64,000 nt of DNA from Serratia nevei (GCF_024160145.1 NZ_JAMYWQ010000001.1:248001-312000); one strand, 5' to 3'. Positions 16,853 through 27,272 are shown, numbered from the stretch's first letter. Numbers and translations: made by a program. The notes: generated by a model from the letters alone, not told the origin.

Positions 16853-17764
16853 ATGCAGATAAAAGTTCTCGGCTCAGCGGCGGGCGGCGGCTTTCCCCAG
16901 TGGAATTGCAACTGCGACAACTGCCGGGGCGTTCGCGACCACAGCATCAACGCCACGCGCCGCACGCAGTCTTCCATCGCCGTCAGCGACGACGGTAAAA
17001 ACTGGGTGCTGTGCAACGTTTCCCCGGACATTTGCCATCAGCTGCTGGCCTCGCCCGAATTGAATAATCCCGACGTGCTGCGCGGCACCGGTATCGGCGC
17101 GATCGTACTGACCGACAGCCAGATCGATCACAGCGCGGGCTTGCTCAATTTGCGTGAGGGCTGCCCGCACCACGTCTGGTGCACCCACGAAGTGCATGAC
17201 GATCTCAGCACCGGCTTCCCGGTGTTTCCCATGCTTTCACACTGGAACGGCGGGTTGATTCACCACCCGGTGACGCCCGGCGAGCCGTTCCACACGGCGG
17301 TCTGCCCGAGCGTGCGCTTTACCGCCATCCCGCTGCTCAGCAACGCGCCGCCCTATTCACCCTACCGCGATCGCCCGCTGCCGGGGCACAACGTGGCGCT
17401 GTTTATCGAAGATACCGCGCGCGGGGTCGGGCTGCTGTACGCACCGGGCCTGGGCGAGCCGGACGAGGCGCTGATGCCGTGGCTGCGCCGCGCGGACTGC
17501 CTGCTGATAGACGGCACGCTGTGGCGCGACAACGAGCTGGCCAACGCCGGCGTGGGCCGCAATACCGGCAGGGACATGGGGCATCTGGCGCTGGCGGAAG
17601 AACACGGGCTGGCGGCGCTGCTCGCCACCTTGCCTGCCAGGCGAAAAATCCTGATCCACATTAACAACACCAACCCAATCCTCAATGAAGATTCGGTAGA
17701 GCGGCAAAGCCTGACCGCCGCCGGCATCGAAGTGAGCTGGGACGGCATGAACATCGAACTGTAG
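16853..17764 (+). CDS. pqqB: PQQ biosynthesis protein PqqB
   Basis: 303 residues, the usual PqqB length. It has a metallo-beta-lactamase-like fold with the typical start [19 protein letters not shown] and [18 protein letters not shown]. PqqB acts late in PQQ formation, with evidence for hydroxylation of the tyrosine-derived part of the intermediate. It lies 57 bases after pqqA and 9 bases before pqqC. Confidence 0.97.
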   Translation: MQIKVLGSAAGGGFPQWNCNCDNCRGVRDHSINATRRTQSSIAVSDDGKNWVLCNVSPDICHQLLASPELNNPDVLRGTGIGAIVLTDSQIDHSAGLLNLREGCPHHVWCTHEVHDDLSTGFPVFPMLSHWNGGLIHHPVTPGEPFHTAVCPSVRFTAIPLLSNAPPYSPYRDRPLPGHNVALFIEDTARGVGLLYAPGLGEPDEALMPWLRRADCLLIDGTLWRDNELANAGVGRNTGRDMGHLALAEEHGLAALLATLPARRKILIHINNTNPILNEDSVERQSLTAAGIEVSWDGMNIEL

Positions 17765-17773
17765 GAAGCCGCC

Positions 17774-18529
17774 ATGACGCAACCACTCCCCCTTGATCCA
17801 CCGGCGTTTGAAGCGGCGCTGCGCGCCAAAGGCGCTTATTACCATATCCACCACCCGTACCATATTGCGATGCACAACGGCGAAGCGACCCGCGAGCAGA
17901 TCCAGGGCTGGGTGGCCAACCGGTTCTACTACCAGACCAGCATCCCGATCAAGGACGCGGCGATCATGGCTAACTGCCCGCAGCCGGAAACCCGCCGTAA
18001 ATGGGTGCAACGCATCCTGGATCACGACGGCTACGGCGGCAGCGAAGGCGGCATCGAAGCCTGGCTGCGCCTGGGCGAAGCGGTCGGGCTGCAGCGCGAC
18101 ACCCTGCTCTCTGAAGAGCGGGTGCTGCCGGGCGTGCGCTTCGCGGTGGACGCCTACGTCAATTTCGCGCGCCGCGCCTGCTGGCAGGAAGCGGCCTGCA
18201 GCTCGCTGACCGAACTGTTCGCGCCGCAAATTCATCAGTCGCGCCTCGACAGCTGGCCGCAGCACTATCCGTGGATCGACGCCGCCGGCTACGACTATTT
18301 CCGCAGCCGCCTCGGCCAGGCCAACCGCGACGTGGAGCACGGCCTGGCGCTGGCGCTGGAGTATTGCGACACCGTGGAAAAGCAGCAGCGCATGCTGGCG
18401 ATCCTGCAGTTCAAGCTGGACATTCTGTGGAGCATGCTGGACGCCATGAGCATGGCCTATACCCTCAACCGCCCGCCTTACCACAGCGTGACCGCCGCGC
18501 GGGTATGGCACAACCAGAGGCTGGTGTAA
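17774..18529 (+). CDS. pqqC: Pyrroloquinoline-quinone synthase PqqC
   Basis: 251 residues with an all-helical heme-oxygenase-like fold. It catalyses the final ring closure and eight-electron oxidation to PQQ without a cofactor. Recognisable segments are [35 protein letters not shown] and [15 protein letters not shown]. Its TAA stop overlaps the ATG of pqqD (TAATG), so translation is probably coupled. Confidence 0.97.
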   Translation: MTQPLPLDPPAFEAALRAKGAYYHIHHPYHIAMHNGEATREQIQGWVANRFYYQTSIPIKDAAIMANCPQPETRRKWVQRILDHDGYGGSEGGIEAWLRLGEAVGLQRDTLLSEERVLPGVRFAVDAYVNFARRACWQEAACSSLTELFAPQIHQSRLDSWPQHYPWIDAAGYDYFRSRLGQANRDVEHGLALALEYCDTVEKQQRMLAILQFKLDILWSMLDAMSMAYTLNRPPYHSVTAARVWHNQRLV

Positions 18530-18807
18530 TGACGCTGAACCCTGAACACACCCCCGTCTTCCGCCGCGGTTACCGCCTGCAGTGGGAGCAGGTGCAAAAC
18601 AGCCACGTGATCCTCTACCCGGAAGGCATGGCCAAGCTGAACGACAGCGCCGCCGCCATCTTGCAACTGGTCGACGGCCACACCACGCTGAACGGCATCA
18701 TCGCGCAGCTGAATGCCCGCTTCCCCGGCGCCGAAGGGTTGGCGGACGACGTGCTGGAATTTTTCCAGCGCGCCTATGAACAAAAATGGGTGACCTTCCG
18801 TGACTGA
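18529..18807 (+). CDS. pqqD: PqqA-binding protein PqqD
   Basis: 92 residues of the winged-helix RiPP recognition fold. It binds the PqqA peptide and presents it to PqqE. Typical segments are [27 protein letters not shown] and the C-terminal QKWVTF. The start ATG overlaps the pqqC stop codon and the end overlaps pqqE by eight bases, in agreement with equimolar PqqD and PqqE. Confidence 0.96.
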   Translation: MTLNPEHTPVFRRGYRLQWEQVQNSHVILYPEGMAKLNDSAAAILQLVDGHTTLNGIIAQLNARFPGAEGLADDVLEFFQRAYEQKWVTFRD

Positions 18808-19936
18808 ACCACGCGCGCCGGCGGTAGCCCCGCCGCTCTGGCTGTTGGCGGAGCTGACCTATCGCTGCCCGCTGCAGTGCCCGTACTGCTCCAACCCGCT
18901 CGATTTTGCCGCGCAGGAAAAGGAGCTGACCACCGCGCAGTGGATCGAGGTGTTTCGCCAGGCGCGGGCGATGGGCAGCGTGCAGCTCGGTTTCTCCGGC
19001 GGCGAGCCGCTGGTGCGTAAAGACCTGCCCGAGCTGATCGCCGCCGCGCGCGATCTCGGCTTTTACACCAACCTGATCACCTCCGGCATCGGCCTGACCG
19101 AGAAGAAGCTGCAGACCTTCGCCGACGCCGGGCTGGACCATATTCAGATCAGCTTTCAGGCCAGCGACGAAACGCTGAACGCTGCGCTGGCGGGCTCCGC
19201 CAAGGCGTTTGGGCAGAAGTTGGCCATGGCCAGGGCGGTCAAGGCGCTCGGCTACCCGATGGTGCTCAACTTCGTGCTGCATCGCCATAATATCGGCCAG
19301 ATCGACCGCATTATCGAATTGGCTCTCCAGCTGGACGCCGACGACGTCGAGCTGGCGACCTGCCAGTTCTACGGCTGGGCGCACCTCAACCGCGAGGGAC
19401 TGTTGCCGACCCGCGAGCAGATCGCCGATGCGGAAGCGGTGGTGAAACGCTATCGCGAACGCATGGCCGCCGACGGCAAGCTGGCCAACCTGCTGTTCGT
19501 CACGCCGGACTACTACGAGGAGCGGCCCAAGGGCTGCATGGGCGGCTGGGGAGCGATCTTCATGAGCGTGACGCCGGAAGGTATGGCGTTACCCTGTCAC
19601 AGCGCCCGCCAGTTACCGATCGCCTTCCCGTCGGTGCTGGAGCACGATCTGCAGCATATCTGGTATCACTCGTTCGGCTTTAACCGCTATCGCGGCTATG
19701 ACTGGATGCCGGAGCCCTGCCGCTCCTGCTCGGAGAAAGAGAAGGACTACGGCGGCTGCCGCTGCCAGGCGTTCATGCTGACCGGCAACGCCGACAACGC
19801 CGACCCGGTATGCGGCAAATCGCCGCACCACGGCACCATTCTGGCGGCGCGGGAAGCGGCGAACCGTTCGCAGATCGGTATCGATCAGCTGCGTTTTCGC
19901 AATCAAACCAACTCTCGTCTGATCTTCAAGGGTTGA
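18800..19936 (+). CDS. pqqE: Radical-SAM enzyme PqqE
   Basis: 378 residues. The radical-SAM cluster motif CPLQCPYC lies near residue 20, and a SPASM domain with auxiliary-cluster cysteines fills the C-terminal third ([38 protein letters not shown]). It forms the first carbon-carbon bond between Glu and Tyr of PqqA. It overlaps pqqD by eight bases and its TGA shares a base with the first ATG of pqqF. Confidence 0.97.
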   Translation: MTEPRAPAVAPPLWLLAELTYRCPLQCPYCSNPLDFAAQEKELTTAQWIEVFRQARAMGSVQLGFSGGEPLVRKDLPELIAAARDLGFYTNLITSGIGLTEKKLQTFADAGLDHIQISFQASDETLNAALAGSAKAFGQKLAMARAVKALGYPMVLNFVLHRHNIGQIDRIIELALQLDADDVELATCQFYGWAHLNREGLLPTREQIADAEAVVKRYRERMAADGKLANLLFVTPDYYEERPKGCMGGWGAIFMSVTPEGMALPCHSARQLPIAFPSVLEHDLQHIWYHSFGFNRYRGYDWMPEPCRSCSEKEKDYGGCRCQAFMLTGNADNADPVCGKSPHHGTILAAREAANRSQIGIDQLRFRNQTNSRLIFKG

Positions 19937-22263
19937 TGATGGCACTCGCCGGCGCCTCCTGGCAGCTCGACAACGGTTTGGCCGTCAGGGCGATAAGCGA
20001 TCCTGCCGCCGCTAGCGCCGCCGCGCTGGTGCGCATTGAGGCAGGCAGTTTCCAGGCGCCGGTCGCCTGGCCGGGCCTGGCGCATCTGCTGGAGCATATG
20101 TTGTTTCGCGGCAGTGCTAACTTCAGCGCACAAGATGGCCTGATGGGCTGGGTGCCGGCGGCCGGTGGCCGGCTGAACGCCACCACCCAGGCCACGCAAA
20201 CCGCGTTTTTCTTCGAGGTGGGTGCCGATCGTTTGGCTCAGGGGTTGGCGCGGCTGAGCGATATGCTCGCTGCGCCACTGCTGGCAGCTGCGGCGATCGC
20301 GCAGGAAATCGAGGTTATCGACGCCGAATACCGCCTGCTGCGCGCCGATACCGAAACCCGCTGTGAAGCCGCGCAGCGGCAGATGTTCGGTGGCCTTGAG
20401 GCATTGCACCGTTTTCATATCGGCAGCCGCGCCGCTTTCGGCAACGACATTTCCGCCTTGCAGCAGGCACTGCGGCAGTTTCACCACCATTATTATCGCA
20501 CACCGAACATGACGCTGTGGCTACAGGGGCCGCAATCGCTGGCGCAGCTGCAGGCGCTGGCCCAGCGTTACGGCAGCCGCTTGCCATCGGGCAGCGCCAC
20601 ACCGCACGAAGCCTCACCGCCGCTGGCCGCTGCGGAAGATTACACCCTGTCTCTTCCCGGCACGCCGCAGCTGAGACTGGCGTTCGCCCTGCCGCGCGTC
20701 CACTCGCGCGGTTGGCTACGGCGGCTGGAGCGCCTGCTGCTGGACGAAGCCGCCGGCGGGCTGCTGGCCCGGTTACGCGCTCAGACGTATTGCGACGCCG
20801 TTCGGCTGGATTATTCACGCTGCAGCGAGAACAACGCGCTGCTGAGCTTTATCTTTACCGTCAATCACGGCTCGGCCACGGAGGCCGCACACATCGAAAG
20901 CGCCCTGTTGGCGTGGCTGCAGGCGCTGCAGACGCTGGCACCGGCTCAGCTTGCGCATTACGAGCGGCTGGCAAATCGCGATTTCCACCGTTTGGCGCCG
21001 CTCGACCAGCTGCGTGCCAGAGCGCTTGGGCTGCCGCCGGCGGAGCCGAACGACGATTGGCCACGGCACATTGCGGCGCTGATTAGCGCGCCGCGCCGCC
21101 GCCTGGCCGTGCGGCCCGATGGCGGCGGCGAAACCCGTGAAATTGAGGGGCTGCCGCTGGCGCTCGGCCCTTTCGTCAGCGCCGCGCTCGTTCCCGCACC
21201 GGAACCTTTCTGCTTTTTCGCCGCCTCGGCACCGCCGCCGCTCCCGACATTGCCCTCTGGCCAGGCGCCGCTGCGGCATCTGCTCCCCGGCGAAACACAG
21301 CCGGTGTTGCTGTTGCGGCCAGCGCCGTCCAGCCCATTCAGCGATCAACAGGCCTACGGCTTAAGGGCGGCGCTGCGCGCCGGGGCGGCAGAGCTGGCAC
21401 ATCGGGAGGGGCATTTAAGCTTCGAACGCCATCAGGGCGTGTGGCTGCTGCAGCTGGCAGGCAGCAATGCGCTGATCGGCCAGGGGCTGAGCGTAGTGAA
21501 CCGCTCGTTGGTGGCGCTACCGCCTGCCATCCTCGAGGAGGCGGCGAGAAACCTGCGCCATACCCAGCTGAAGGAGCAAAACGATATCGCCATTCGCCGC
21601 CTGCTAGCCCGATTGCCTGCGGCGCTCAGCGCGCCAGCCGCCACGGCGGTGCAGTGGCATGCCACCTTGATCGGCGGCGATGACGAGTTAAAACGGCAAC
21701 TGTCGCACCTGCTGTACGACTTCCCTTATTCCGTGGCCGCCGAGCCGCCGCTGCCGACACCTCAGCGTCATCGTCCCGTCACGCTGACGGCGAGCGGCAG
21801 CGAACACGCCTTGCTGCAGTTTTACCCGCTGCCGAGCGACGAAACCGCAGGCCGTTGGGCGCTGCGCGTGCTGGCCCAGCTTTACGCGCCGCGTTATTTT
21901 CAGCGGCTGCGCGTGGAACGCAACGTCGGTTACGTGGTGCAATGCGCCTTCCACCGCAGCGCCGATGCCGAAGGCCTGCTGTTCGCGCTGCAATCCCCGA
22001 CATTCAGCGTTGAGCAACTGCGGCAGTTTACCGACGAATTCTTACAGCAGATGCGCCATGAGCTGGCGCACGTTGGCGCTGGCGAGCTGGCGCAAATACA
22101 ACAGGCGCTGCGGCAAAGCCAGCAGCGCCTCAGCACAGAATCGTTGCAGCGCGCCCGAGAAATTGCCTTGGAAGATCGCGTGGCCATTGCTGACGCTGCG
22201 CCAGTCACGCTGACCCAACTGTTGCACTGGCAGCAGCGGCTTTTCCAGGGCGATGACATTTAA
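19936..22263 (+). CDS. pqqF: PQQ-associated M16 protease PqqF
   Basis: 775 residues, an M16 (insulysin-type) zinc protease thought to cut the crosslinked PqqA peptide. The inverted zinc motif HLLEH and the distant Glu in EIEVIDAEY are in the first 130 residues; the last third is a second, inactive M16 half. Two ATG codons at 19936 and 19939 are both possible starts (TGATGATGG junction with pqqE). Its TAA overlaps the stop codon of the convergent permease gene, so no terminator separates the two operons. Confidence 0.93.
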   Translation: MMALAGASWQLDNGLAVRAISDPAAASAAALVRIEAGSFQAPVAWPGLAHLLEHMLFRGSANFSAQDGLMGWVPAAGGRLNATTQATQTAFFFEVGADRLAQGLARLSDMLAAPLLAAAAIAQEIEVIDAEYRLLRADTETRCEAAQRQMFGGLEALHRFHIGSRAAFGNDISALQQALRQFHHHYYRTPNMTLWLQGPQSLAQLQALAQRYGSRLPSGSATPHEASPPLAAAEDYTLSLPGTPQLRLAFALPRVHSRGWLRRLERLLLDEAAGGLLARLRAQTYCDAVRLDYSRCSENNALLSFIFTVNHGSATEAAHIESALLAWLQALQTLAPAQLAHYERLANRDFHRLAPLDQLRARALGLPPAEPNDDWPRHIAALISAPRRRLAVRPDGGGETREIEGLPLALGPFVSAALVPAPEPFCFFAASAPPPLPTLPSGQAPLRHLLPGETQPVLLLRPAPSSPFSDQQAYGLRAALRAGAAELAHREGHLSFERHQGVWLLQLAGSNALIGQGLSVVNRSLVALPPAILEEAARNLRHTQLKEQNDIAIRRLLARLPAALSAPAATAVQWHATLIGGDDELKRQLSHLLYDFPYSVAAEPPLPTPQRHRPVTLTASGSEHALLQFYPLPSDETAGRWALRVLAQLYAPRYFQRLRVERNVGYVVQCAFHRSADAEGLLFALQSPTFSVEQLRQFTDEFLQQMRHELAHVGAGELAQIQQALRQSQQRLSTESLQRAREIALEDRVAIADAAPVTLTQLLHWQQRLFQGDDI

Positions 22264-23645
22264 AGCTGCACCGCCCAGTTAGCCCGCCGTGAACAACACA
22301 ATGGATAGGCGATGCCGGTCAGCACCATGCTGATCACCCAGGAAATGTCTGCGCCCGGGATCAGATTGGCGTAAGGGCCGGAGAAGAACGCGTTCTCGAC
22401 GAAAGGCACCTGCACCGCAATACCGCCGAAATAAACGCCGAGCGCGCGGAGATTAAGCAGGCCGTAGCGTCCACCGTCGGCGCTAAAGATGGCCGAGATA
22501 TCATAACGCTGGCGGTTAAGCAGGTAAAAATCGATCAGGTTGATCATGCACCACGGGATCAGCACCGAGATCAAGGCAAAGATCAGGTTCAGGAACAGAT
22601 GTACAAAGTTGGCCGAGGCAACCAACGCCACCCATACCGATCCCAGCAAAATCAATGCCGAGAACAGCGTACGTATCCGCGCATTCGGCATCCACTGCGG
22701 CAAGAAGGTTTGTACGGCGGTAATCAGCGAGAGCACCGCGCCGTACAAATTCATCGAGTTATGGCAGATGATGTTGATCAGAAACAGCACCATCAGCACC
22801 GGCCCCAACCCTCCCGTCGCCTGGCGCACCGCCTCCATGGCATCTTCGCTGCCGGCGACCAGATTGACCGCCACCATGCCGAACACGAAGGCCAAAATGG
22901 TGCCGCTGCAGGCGCCTAAGTAGGTATACAGGAACGGTTTGGCAATGCCGACTTCCGCCGGCAGGTAACGCGAATAGTCTGACGTGTAGGGCGAGAAACT
23001 GATTTGCCAGACGGCGCCGATGCAAAACGTGGCGAACCAACCCGCAATGCTGAACGAGCCCCGCTGCCAAAAATCCGCCGGCAGCGGTTGAGCAAACATC
23101 AAGACCAGCCCGAGCATCAGCGCGCTGCCCATCACCCAGGCGCCGACTTTGTTGATCTTGTGGATGAAACGGTAGCCCACTACCCCGATCAGCGTCGCCA
23201 GCACCGCGCCAATCACCGTCGCCACGCCCATGTTCAATGACGGGATGACGTTATGGATGACTTTGCCCGACAGCGTGATGTTGGAAATAAAGAACCCCAG
23301 ATAGATCACCGTGGTGAACACGATCACCAGCAGCGAACCATAGCGGCCGAACTGCGCCCGGCTCTGCACCATTTGCGGTATCCCGACCTGCGGCCCCTGG
23401 GCCGAGGTCAGCGCCAGAAAAATACCGCCGAACAGGTGGCCGGCGACAATCGCGCTCAGCGCCGAGAGAATATCGAGATGAAACGTCTGCGTGGCGATGG
23501 CCCCGGTCACCACCGCCAGCGGCGCAATGTTGGTGCAAAACCACAGGGTAAACAGGCTGCGGGCATGGCCGTGACGCTCCCCGGCGGGAACAAAATCGAT
23601 CGACTTGTCTTCAATAAACGCGGTCTGCTCTGGCTGAGAATGCAT
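22260..23645 (-). CDS. NCS1-family nucleobase/heterocycle permease
   Basis: 461 residues with about twelve membrane segments. The N-terminal signature GHARSLFTLWFCTNIAPLAV and the core GQ/NxxNLYGA region (ICHNSMNLYGAVLSL) place it in the NCS1 family with CodB and related carriers of cytosine, purines, hydantoins, allantoin, thiamine or pyridoxine. It is the last gene of the minus-strand Rut-like run, 162 bases after the aldehyde dehydrogenase, so it probably imports that pathway's substrate. It is convergent with pqqF with overlapping stop codons. Confidence 0.9.
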   Translation of the reverse strand: MHSQPEQTAFIEDKSIDFVPAGERHGHARSLFTLWFCTNIAPLAVVTGAIATQTFHLDILSALSAIVAGHLFGGIFLALTSAQGPQVGIPQMVQSRAQFGRYGSLLVIVFTTVIYLGFFISNITLSGKVIHNVIPSLNMGVATVIGAVLATLIGVVGYRFIHKINKVGAWVMGSALMLGLVLMFAQPLPADFWQRGSFSIAGWFATFCIGAVWQISFSPYTSDYSRYLPAEVGIAKPFLYTYLGACSGTILAFVFGMVAVNLVAGSEDAMEAVRQATGGLGPVLMVLFLINIICHNSMNLYGAVLSLITAVQTFLPQWMPNARIRTLFSALILLGSVWVALVASANFVHLFLNLIFALISVLIPWCMINLIDFYLLNRQRYDISAIFSADGGRYGLLNLRALGVYFGGIAVQVPFVENAFFSGPYANLIPGADISWVISMVLTGIAYPLCCSRRANWAVQL

Positions 23646-23773
23646 ATATCCCCCGGTTAACGTGGATTATTATTTTTTTACAGCGTGTAGGGTGCGAATA
23701 CGTCGAAAAACGCGTGCGTTTGCCCCGGCGACATTGTGGTCGCCGGTATCAACGCGATGAAAACAGGGCTGCC

Positions 23774-23794
23774 GGCGCGACCTGAGATCGCGCC
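23774..23794 (-). terminator. Hairpin after the aldehyde dehydrogenase gene
   Basis: GGCGCGA, a 7-base loop and TCGCGCC form a perfect stem 14 bases after the dehydrogenase stop. On the minus strand it is followed after some bases by CTGTTTTC, a poor T tract. It may reduce rather than stop transcription into the permease gene. Confidence 0.4.
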
Positions 23795-23807
23795 TGATTA
23801 CGCTGAC

Positions 23808-25274
23808 TCAGCGCATGACGAAGGGATCGTCTATCGGATCGTCACTGGTGCGCAGCCACACCGTCTTGCTGGTGGTGTATTCCAGCGCGGCGTCAATCCC
23901 GCCCTCGCGGCCAAACCCCGACTTGCCGTAGCCGCCGAACGGCGCCAGCGGCGATACCGCCCGATAGGTATTCAGCCACACCACGCCCACCCGCAGGCGA
24001 CGGGTCACCCGATGCGCGCGCGTCAGGTTCTGCGTGAAAATACCGGCCGCCAGGCCATAGGCTGAATCATTGGCAAGCTGAATCGCCTCCGCTTCGTCCC
24101 TGAAGGTCAACACCGACAGCACCGGGCCGAACAGTTCCTGCTTCACGCACTCGGCTTCCGGCTGCGCGCTGCAATCGAGGATCGTCGGCGGGTAGTAAAA
24201 GCCCGGTGAATCGATCGCCGCGTGGCCAACCACCAGTTTCGCCCCCTGCTCCAGCGAGCGGCTGACGATGGCGGCGATCCGCTCTTGCTGCTGCCGGGTG
24301 CAAAGCGGCCCGAACTGGGTGTCCGGGCGATCCGGCGGCCCGATGCGGATACTGCGCACTTTCTCCGTCAGCCGGGCCAAAAACGCGTCTTTGATGCTTT
24401 CCGCCACCAACAGGCGCGAACCGGCTACGCAGCTCTGGCCCGACGCGGCGAAAATGGCCGCCACCTGCGCATTCGCCGCGCTGGTCAGATCCGCGTCGTC
24501 GAAGACGATAAACGGCGATTTCCCACCCAGCTCCAGCGAGGTGCTGGCGAGGTTTTCCGCACTGCCGCGAACGATGTGCTTCGCAGTTTCCGCGCCGCCG
24601 GTAAAGGCGATGTGGTCTACCTGCGGATGCGCCGTCAGCACCGCGCCGCAGTCGGCGGCAAAGCCGGTGATCACATTGCATACGCCGCGTGGAAAACCGG
24701 CCTCGTCTATCAACCTGGCGAACGCCAGCAGCGGCGCCGGCGCGGTTTCCGCCGCTTTGACCACCAGCGTGCAGCCGGCGGCGATCGCCGGGCCGATTTT
24801 CACCGCCGCAAGAAACAGCTGGCTATTCCAGGGCACGATCGCCGCCACTACCCCGATCGGTTCGCGCCGCACCCAGGTTTCCATGTCAGGTTTGTCGATC
24901 GCCAGCACGCTGCCTTCCATCTTGTCGGCCAGGCCGGCGTAGTAGCGGTAGTATTCCGCCACATAAGCGATCTGCGCCTGGGTTTCCCGGATGATCTTGC
25001 CGGTATCCAGCGTCTCCAGCCGCGCCAGCTCGGGAGCGTGTTGCTCCAGCAAATCGGCCAGCCTCAACAACAGCTTGCCGCGCGCGCCGGCGGTCATGTC
25101 GCGCCATTCGGCTCCCTGAAACGCCCGGTGCGCCGCCGCAACGGCGCGATCCACATCCCGGGCGCGGGCTTCCGCCACCTGCGCCCAGGGTTCACCGGTC
25201 GCCGGATTGAGCGAGGTGAAAGTCGCCGAACCGGCGTCAAACCGGCCGTCGATGTAGAGTTTGAACGATTCCAT
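23808..25274 (-). CDS. NAD(P)-dependent aldehyde dehydrogenase
   Basis: 488 residues, standard ALDH length. Visible are the cofactor-site segment VAAIVPWNSQLFLAAVKIGPA, FTGGAETAKHIV, the general base in SLELGGKSPF, the catalytic Cys in SGQSCVAGS and FGPVLSVLTF. It probably oxidises a semialdehyde produced after ring opening in this operon, by analogy with malonate- or succinate-semialdehyde handling in the Rut and pyridine pathways; the true substrate is unknown. It lies 11 bases after the monooxygenase gene. Confidence 0.92.
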   Translation of the reverse strand: MESFKLYIDGRFDAGSATFTSLNPATGEPWAQVAEARARDVDRAVAAAHRAFQGAEWRDMTAGARGKLLLRLADLLEQHAPELARLETLDTGKIIRETQAQIAYVAEYYRYYAGLADKMEGSVLAIDKPDMETWVRREPIGVVAAIVPWNSQLFLAAVKIGPAIAAGCTLVVKAAETAPAPLLAFARLIDEAGFPRGVCNVITGFAADCGAVLTAHPQVDHIAFTGGAETAKHIVRGSAENLASTSLELGGKSPFIVFDDADLTSAANAQVAAIFAASGQSCVAGSRLLVAESIKDAFLARLTEKVRSIRIGPPDRPDTQFGPLCTRQQQERIAAIVSRSLEQGAKLVVGHAAIDSPGFYYPPTILDCSAQPEAECVKQELFGPVLSVLTFRDEAEAIQLANDSAYGLAAGIFTQNLTRAHRVTRRLRVGVVWLNTYRAVSPLAPFGGYGKSGFGREGGIDAALEYTTSKTVWLRTSDDPIDDPFVMR

Positions 25275-25285
25275 CAGCGCCTCCG

Positions 25286-26323
25286 TCAGTGAAATTCCGG
25301 CATCACGCAGCGAATGAACCGCGCCAGAGAGGCCTTTTTACGTGCAAAGCTCATGCCGCTGTCGATCCACAGCGCAAACTCGTCATACCCCAGCGCCTCA
25401 TATTTTTTCAGCCGCGTAATGACCTCATTGGCGGTACCGATAGCCAGGTTAGTGCGCATCATCTCGGCGGAATAATAGGTATTGGCGGCGATCTCTTCAT
25501 CGCTCAGCGGCTGAATCAGCCCTTGCCGCACCGGCCGCTGGTTCTTGAACCAGGCGCCGAAGTAGTGGTAGAAACGGTTGAGCTCTTCCGCCGCCTGGCG
25601 GGCGTCCGCCTCGTCTTCTGCCACATAGCCATGCTGCAACAGCATGATCTTCAGCGGCTGCCCGGCGGCGAAGCGTGCACGCGCCTCGTTGAAACAGGTC
25701 ACCAGCCGCACGATCTCCTCTTCCCCCTGATGCAGCGGCGTCACCTGAACGTTGCAGCCGTTTTGCACCGCAAATTCGTGGCTGTTGGGATCGCGCGCCG
25801 CCACCCAAATCGGCGGATGCGGCTGCTGTTTCGGCAGCGGCGAGGAGGTGGTCGCCGGGAACGACCAGTATTCGCCCTGATGGGCATAGTCGCCCTGCCA
25901 GAGTTTTTTTACCGCCGGGATCAGCTCGCGCATGCGCTGCCCGGCATCCCAGGCGGTCAAACCGGGCATCAGCCGTTCGTATTCATAGGAATAGGCGCCG
26001 CGCGCGATACCCAGCTCCAGCCTGCCGCCGGTGATGATGTCGGTCATCGCCGCCTCGCCCGCCAGACGGATCGGGTGATTGAACGGCGCAATGACGGTGC
26101 CGGTGCCGAGCCGCACCCTGGAGGTGCGCCGGGCGATATCCGCCAGATTGATGAACGGATTCGGCGCTATGGTAAAATTCATGCCGTGGTGCTCACCGGT
26201 CCAGATGGCGTGCATACCGCCGCGATCGGCGATTTCGCAGAGTTCGATCATCTCTTGGTAGAGCTTTTCCTGCGACTCGTCGGGTAACGTTCGTTCCATA
26301 TGCACGAATAAAGACAGTTTCAT
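25286..26323 (-). CDS. Luciferase-like flavin-dependent monooxygenase
   Basis: 345 residues of the bacterial luciferase-like (LLM) fold, which uses reduced FMN and oxygen. Typical segments are WTGEHHGMNF, TSRVRLGTGTVI, PFNHPIRLAGE and ELGIARGAYSYEY. The start at 26323 (MKLSLFVHME) is chosen because GGGAGAG lies just upstream and the family begins there. The reductase that would supply reduced flavin is directly upstream (19-base gap), and a RutD-like hydrolase is next, so the set resembles RutA/RutF/RutD. It is too short and too divergent to be called RutA. Confidence 0.9.
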   Translation of the reverse strand: MKLSLFVHMERTLPDESQEKLYQEMIELCEIADRGGMHAIWTGEHHGMNFTIAPNPFINLADIARRTSRVRLGTGTVIAPFNHPIRLAGEAAMTDIITGGRLELGIARGAYSYEYERLMPGLTAWDAGQRMRELIPAVKKLWQGDYAHQGEYWSFPATTSSPLPKQQPHPPIWVAARDPNSHEFAVQNGCNVQVTPLHQGEEEIVRLVTCFNEARARFAAGQPLKIMLLQHGYVAEDEADARQAAEELNRFYHYFGAWFKNQRPVRQGLIQPLSDEEIAANTYYSAEMMRTNLAIGTANEVITRLKKYEALGYDEFALWIDSGMSFARKKASLARFIRCVMPEFH

Positions 26324-26342
26324 CACACTCTCCCGTTCAGCC

Positions 26343-27272
26343 TCAACCGGCGAACTGCTTGATGGCACCGCTGTGCTCATCGCCATAATAGATACCGTAA
26401 TTACCCACAGCGTTTTCTTTGACGAACCGGCCCAGCATCGACCGCAATGCCGGATCCTTGATCGGCAGCCGCGCCAGCGTCGGCATATCGAACCATTCCG
26501 CCGCGCTGAGCTGCGGCGTCAGGCTGCCGGCGTCGGTCGGCAGCGCACACAGAAAAACGATGTGCTGCTGGTGCTTCTGCCGGTCGTCATAGACGGAATA
26601 GACGAAACCCGGATGGGCGTTGATGCCCAACTGCTGCAGTAAATCTCCCAACGTTTCGCTGACGCTGCGTTTCTCCACCGCGCTGGATGGCAGCTGATAG
26701 CCGCCGTCGTTTTGCCGAACCATCACGGCATGCCCTTCAAACTCGATCAGCGCACTGACCACCACCTGCGGCCCGCCAATCAGCGACTGCGCGTTTTGAT
26801 ACGGTGTGAAATAGGCACCGCGGTAATACCCCAGACCGGCGGTGGCGTTGGATTCGAACCCTTCGACCTGGCCGATCAGAATGGCGTGATCGCCGGCATC
26901 CACCACCTGATGCAGCGAGCAGTCGAACCACGCCGAACTGTTATCGATCAGCGGCACCCGCGACGCGCTCCAGCGCCAATCGATCAGCGCGAAGCGGTCT
27001 TCGTTCTTTTGCGCAAAAATGGTTGAAACCTCTTTTTGCCGTTCCGCCAGAATATTGATGGCGAAGTGGCTGCACTGGGTAAAGTTCTCCAGGTTCGCCG
27101 AACGCTTATCGATGCTCACCAACAGCAACGCCGGATCCAGCGACACCGACGAAAACGAATTGGCGGTAAAGCCAATCGGCCGCCCCTGCTTGTCCACCGA
27201 GGTCACAATGGTGACGCCAGTCATAAAGGCGCCGAAAGCGTCGCGCAACTGCCTGCGTTTATCCGCGTCCAT
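26343..27272 (-). CDS. Flavin reductase fused to a degenerate Nudix-like domain
   Basis: 309 residues. The first 165 or so form a flavin reductase of the RutF/HpaC type (FGAFMTGVTIVTSVD, GFTANSFSSVSLDPALLLVS, HFAINILAE), giving reduced FMN to the neighbouring monooxygenase. Residues about 168-290 resemble a Nudix hydrolase fold (VVVSALIEFEGHAVMVRQ, ending near FVKENAVGNYG), but the Nudix box is degenerate: SVSETLGDLLQQLGI lacks the REVxEE acids, so catalysis is unlikely and ligand sensing is an option. Stand-alone RutF lacks this extension. The start overlaps the hydrolase gene by 14 bases. Confidence 0.85.
   Translation of the reverse strand: MDADKRRQLRDAFGAFMTGVTIVTSVDKQGRPIGFTANSFSSVSLDPALLLVSIDKRSANLENFTQCSHFAINILAERQKEVSTIFAQKNEDRFALIDWRWSASRVPLIDNSSAWFDCSLHQVVDAGDHAILIGQVEGFESNATAGLGYYRGAYFTPYQNAQSLIGGPQVVVSALIEFEGHAVMVRQNDGGYQLPSSAVEKRSVSETLGDLLQQLGINAHPGFVYSVYDDRQKHQQHIVFLCALPTDAGSLTPQLSAAEWFDMPTLARLPIKDPALRSMLGRFVKENAVGNYGIYYGDEHSGAIKQFAG

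Noticed and set aside
9333-23645. Functional link between the thiaminase-like protein and the NCS1 permease (uptake of thiamine fragments)
   Set aside because: The genes are about 11 kb apart in separate operons, and the NCS1 family carries many substrates; nothing in the sequence ties them.
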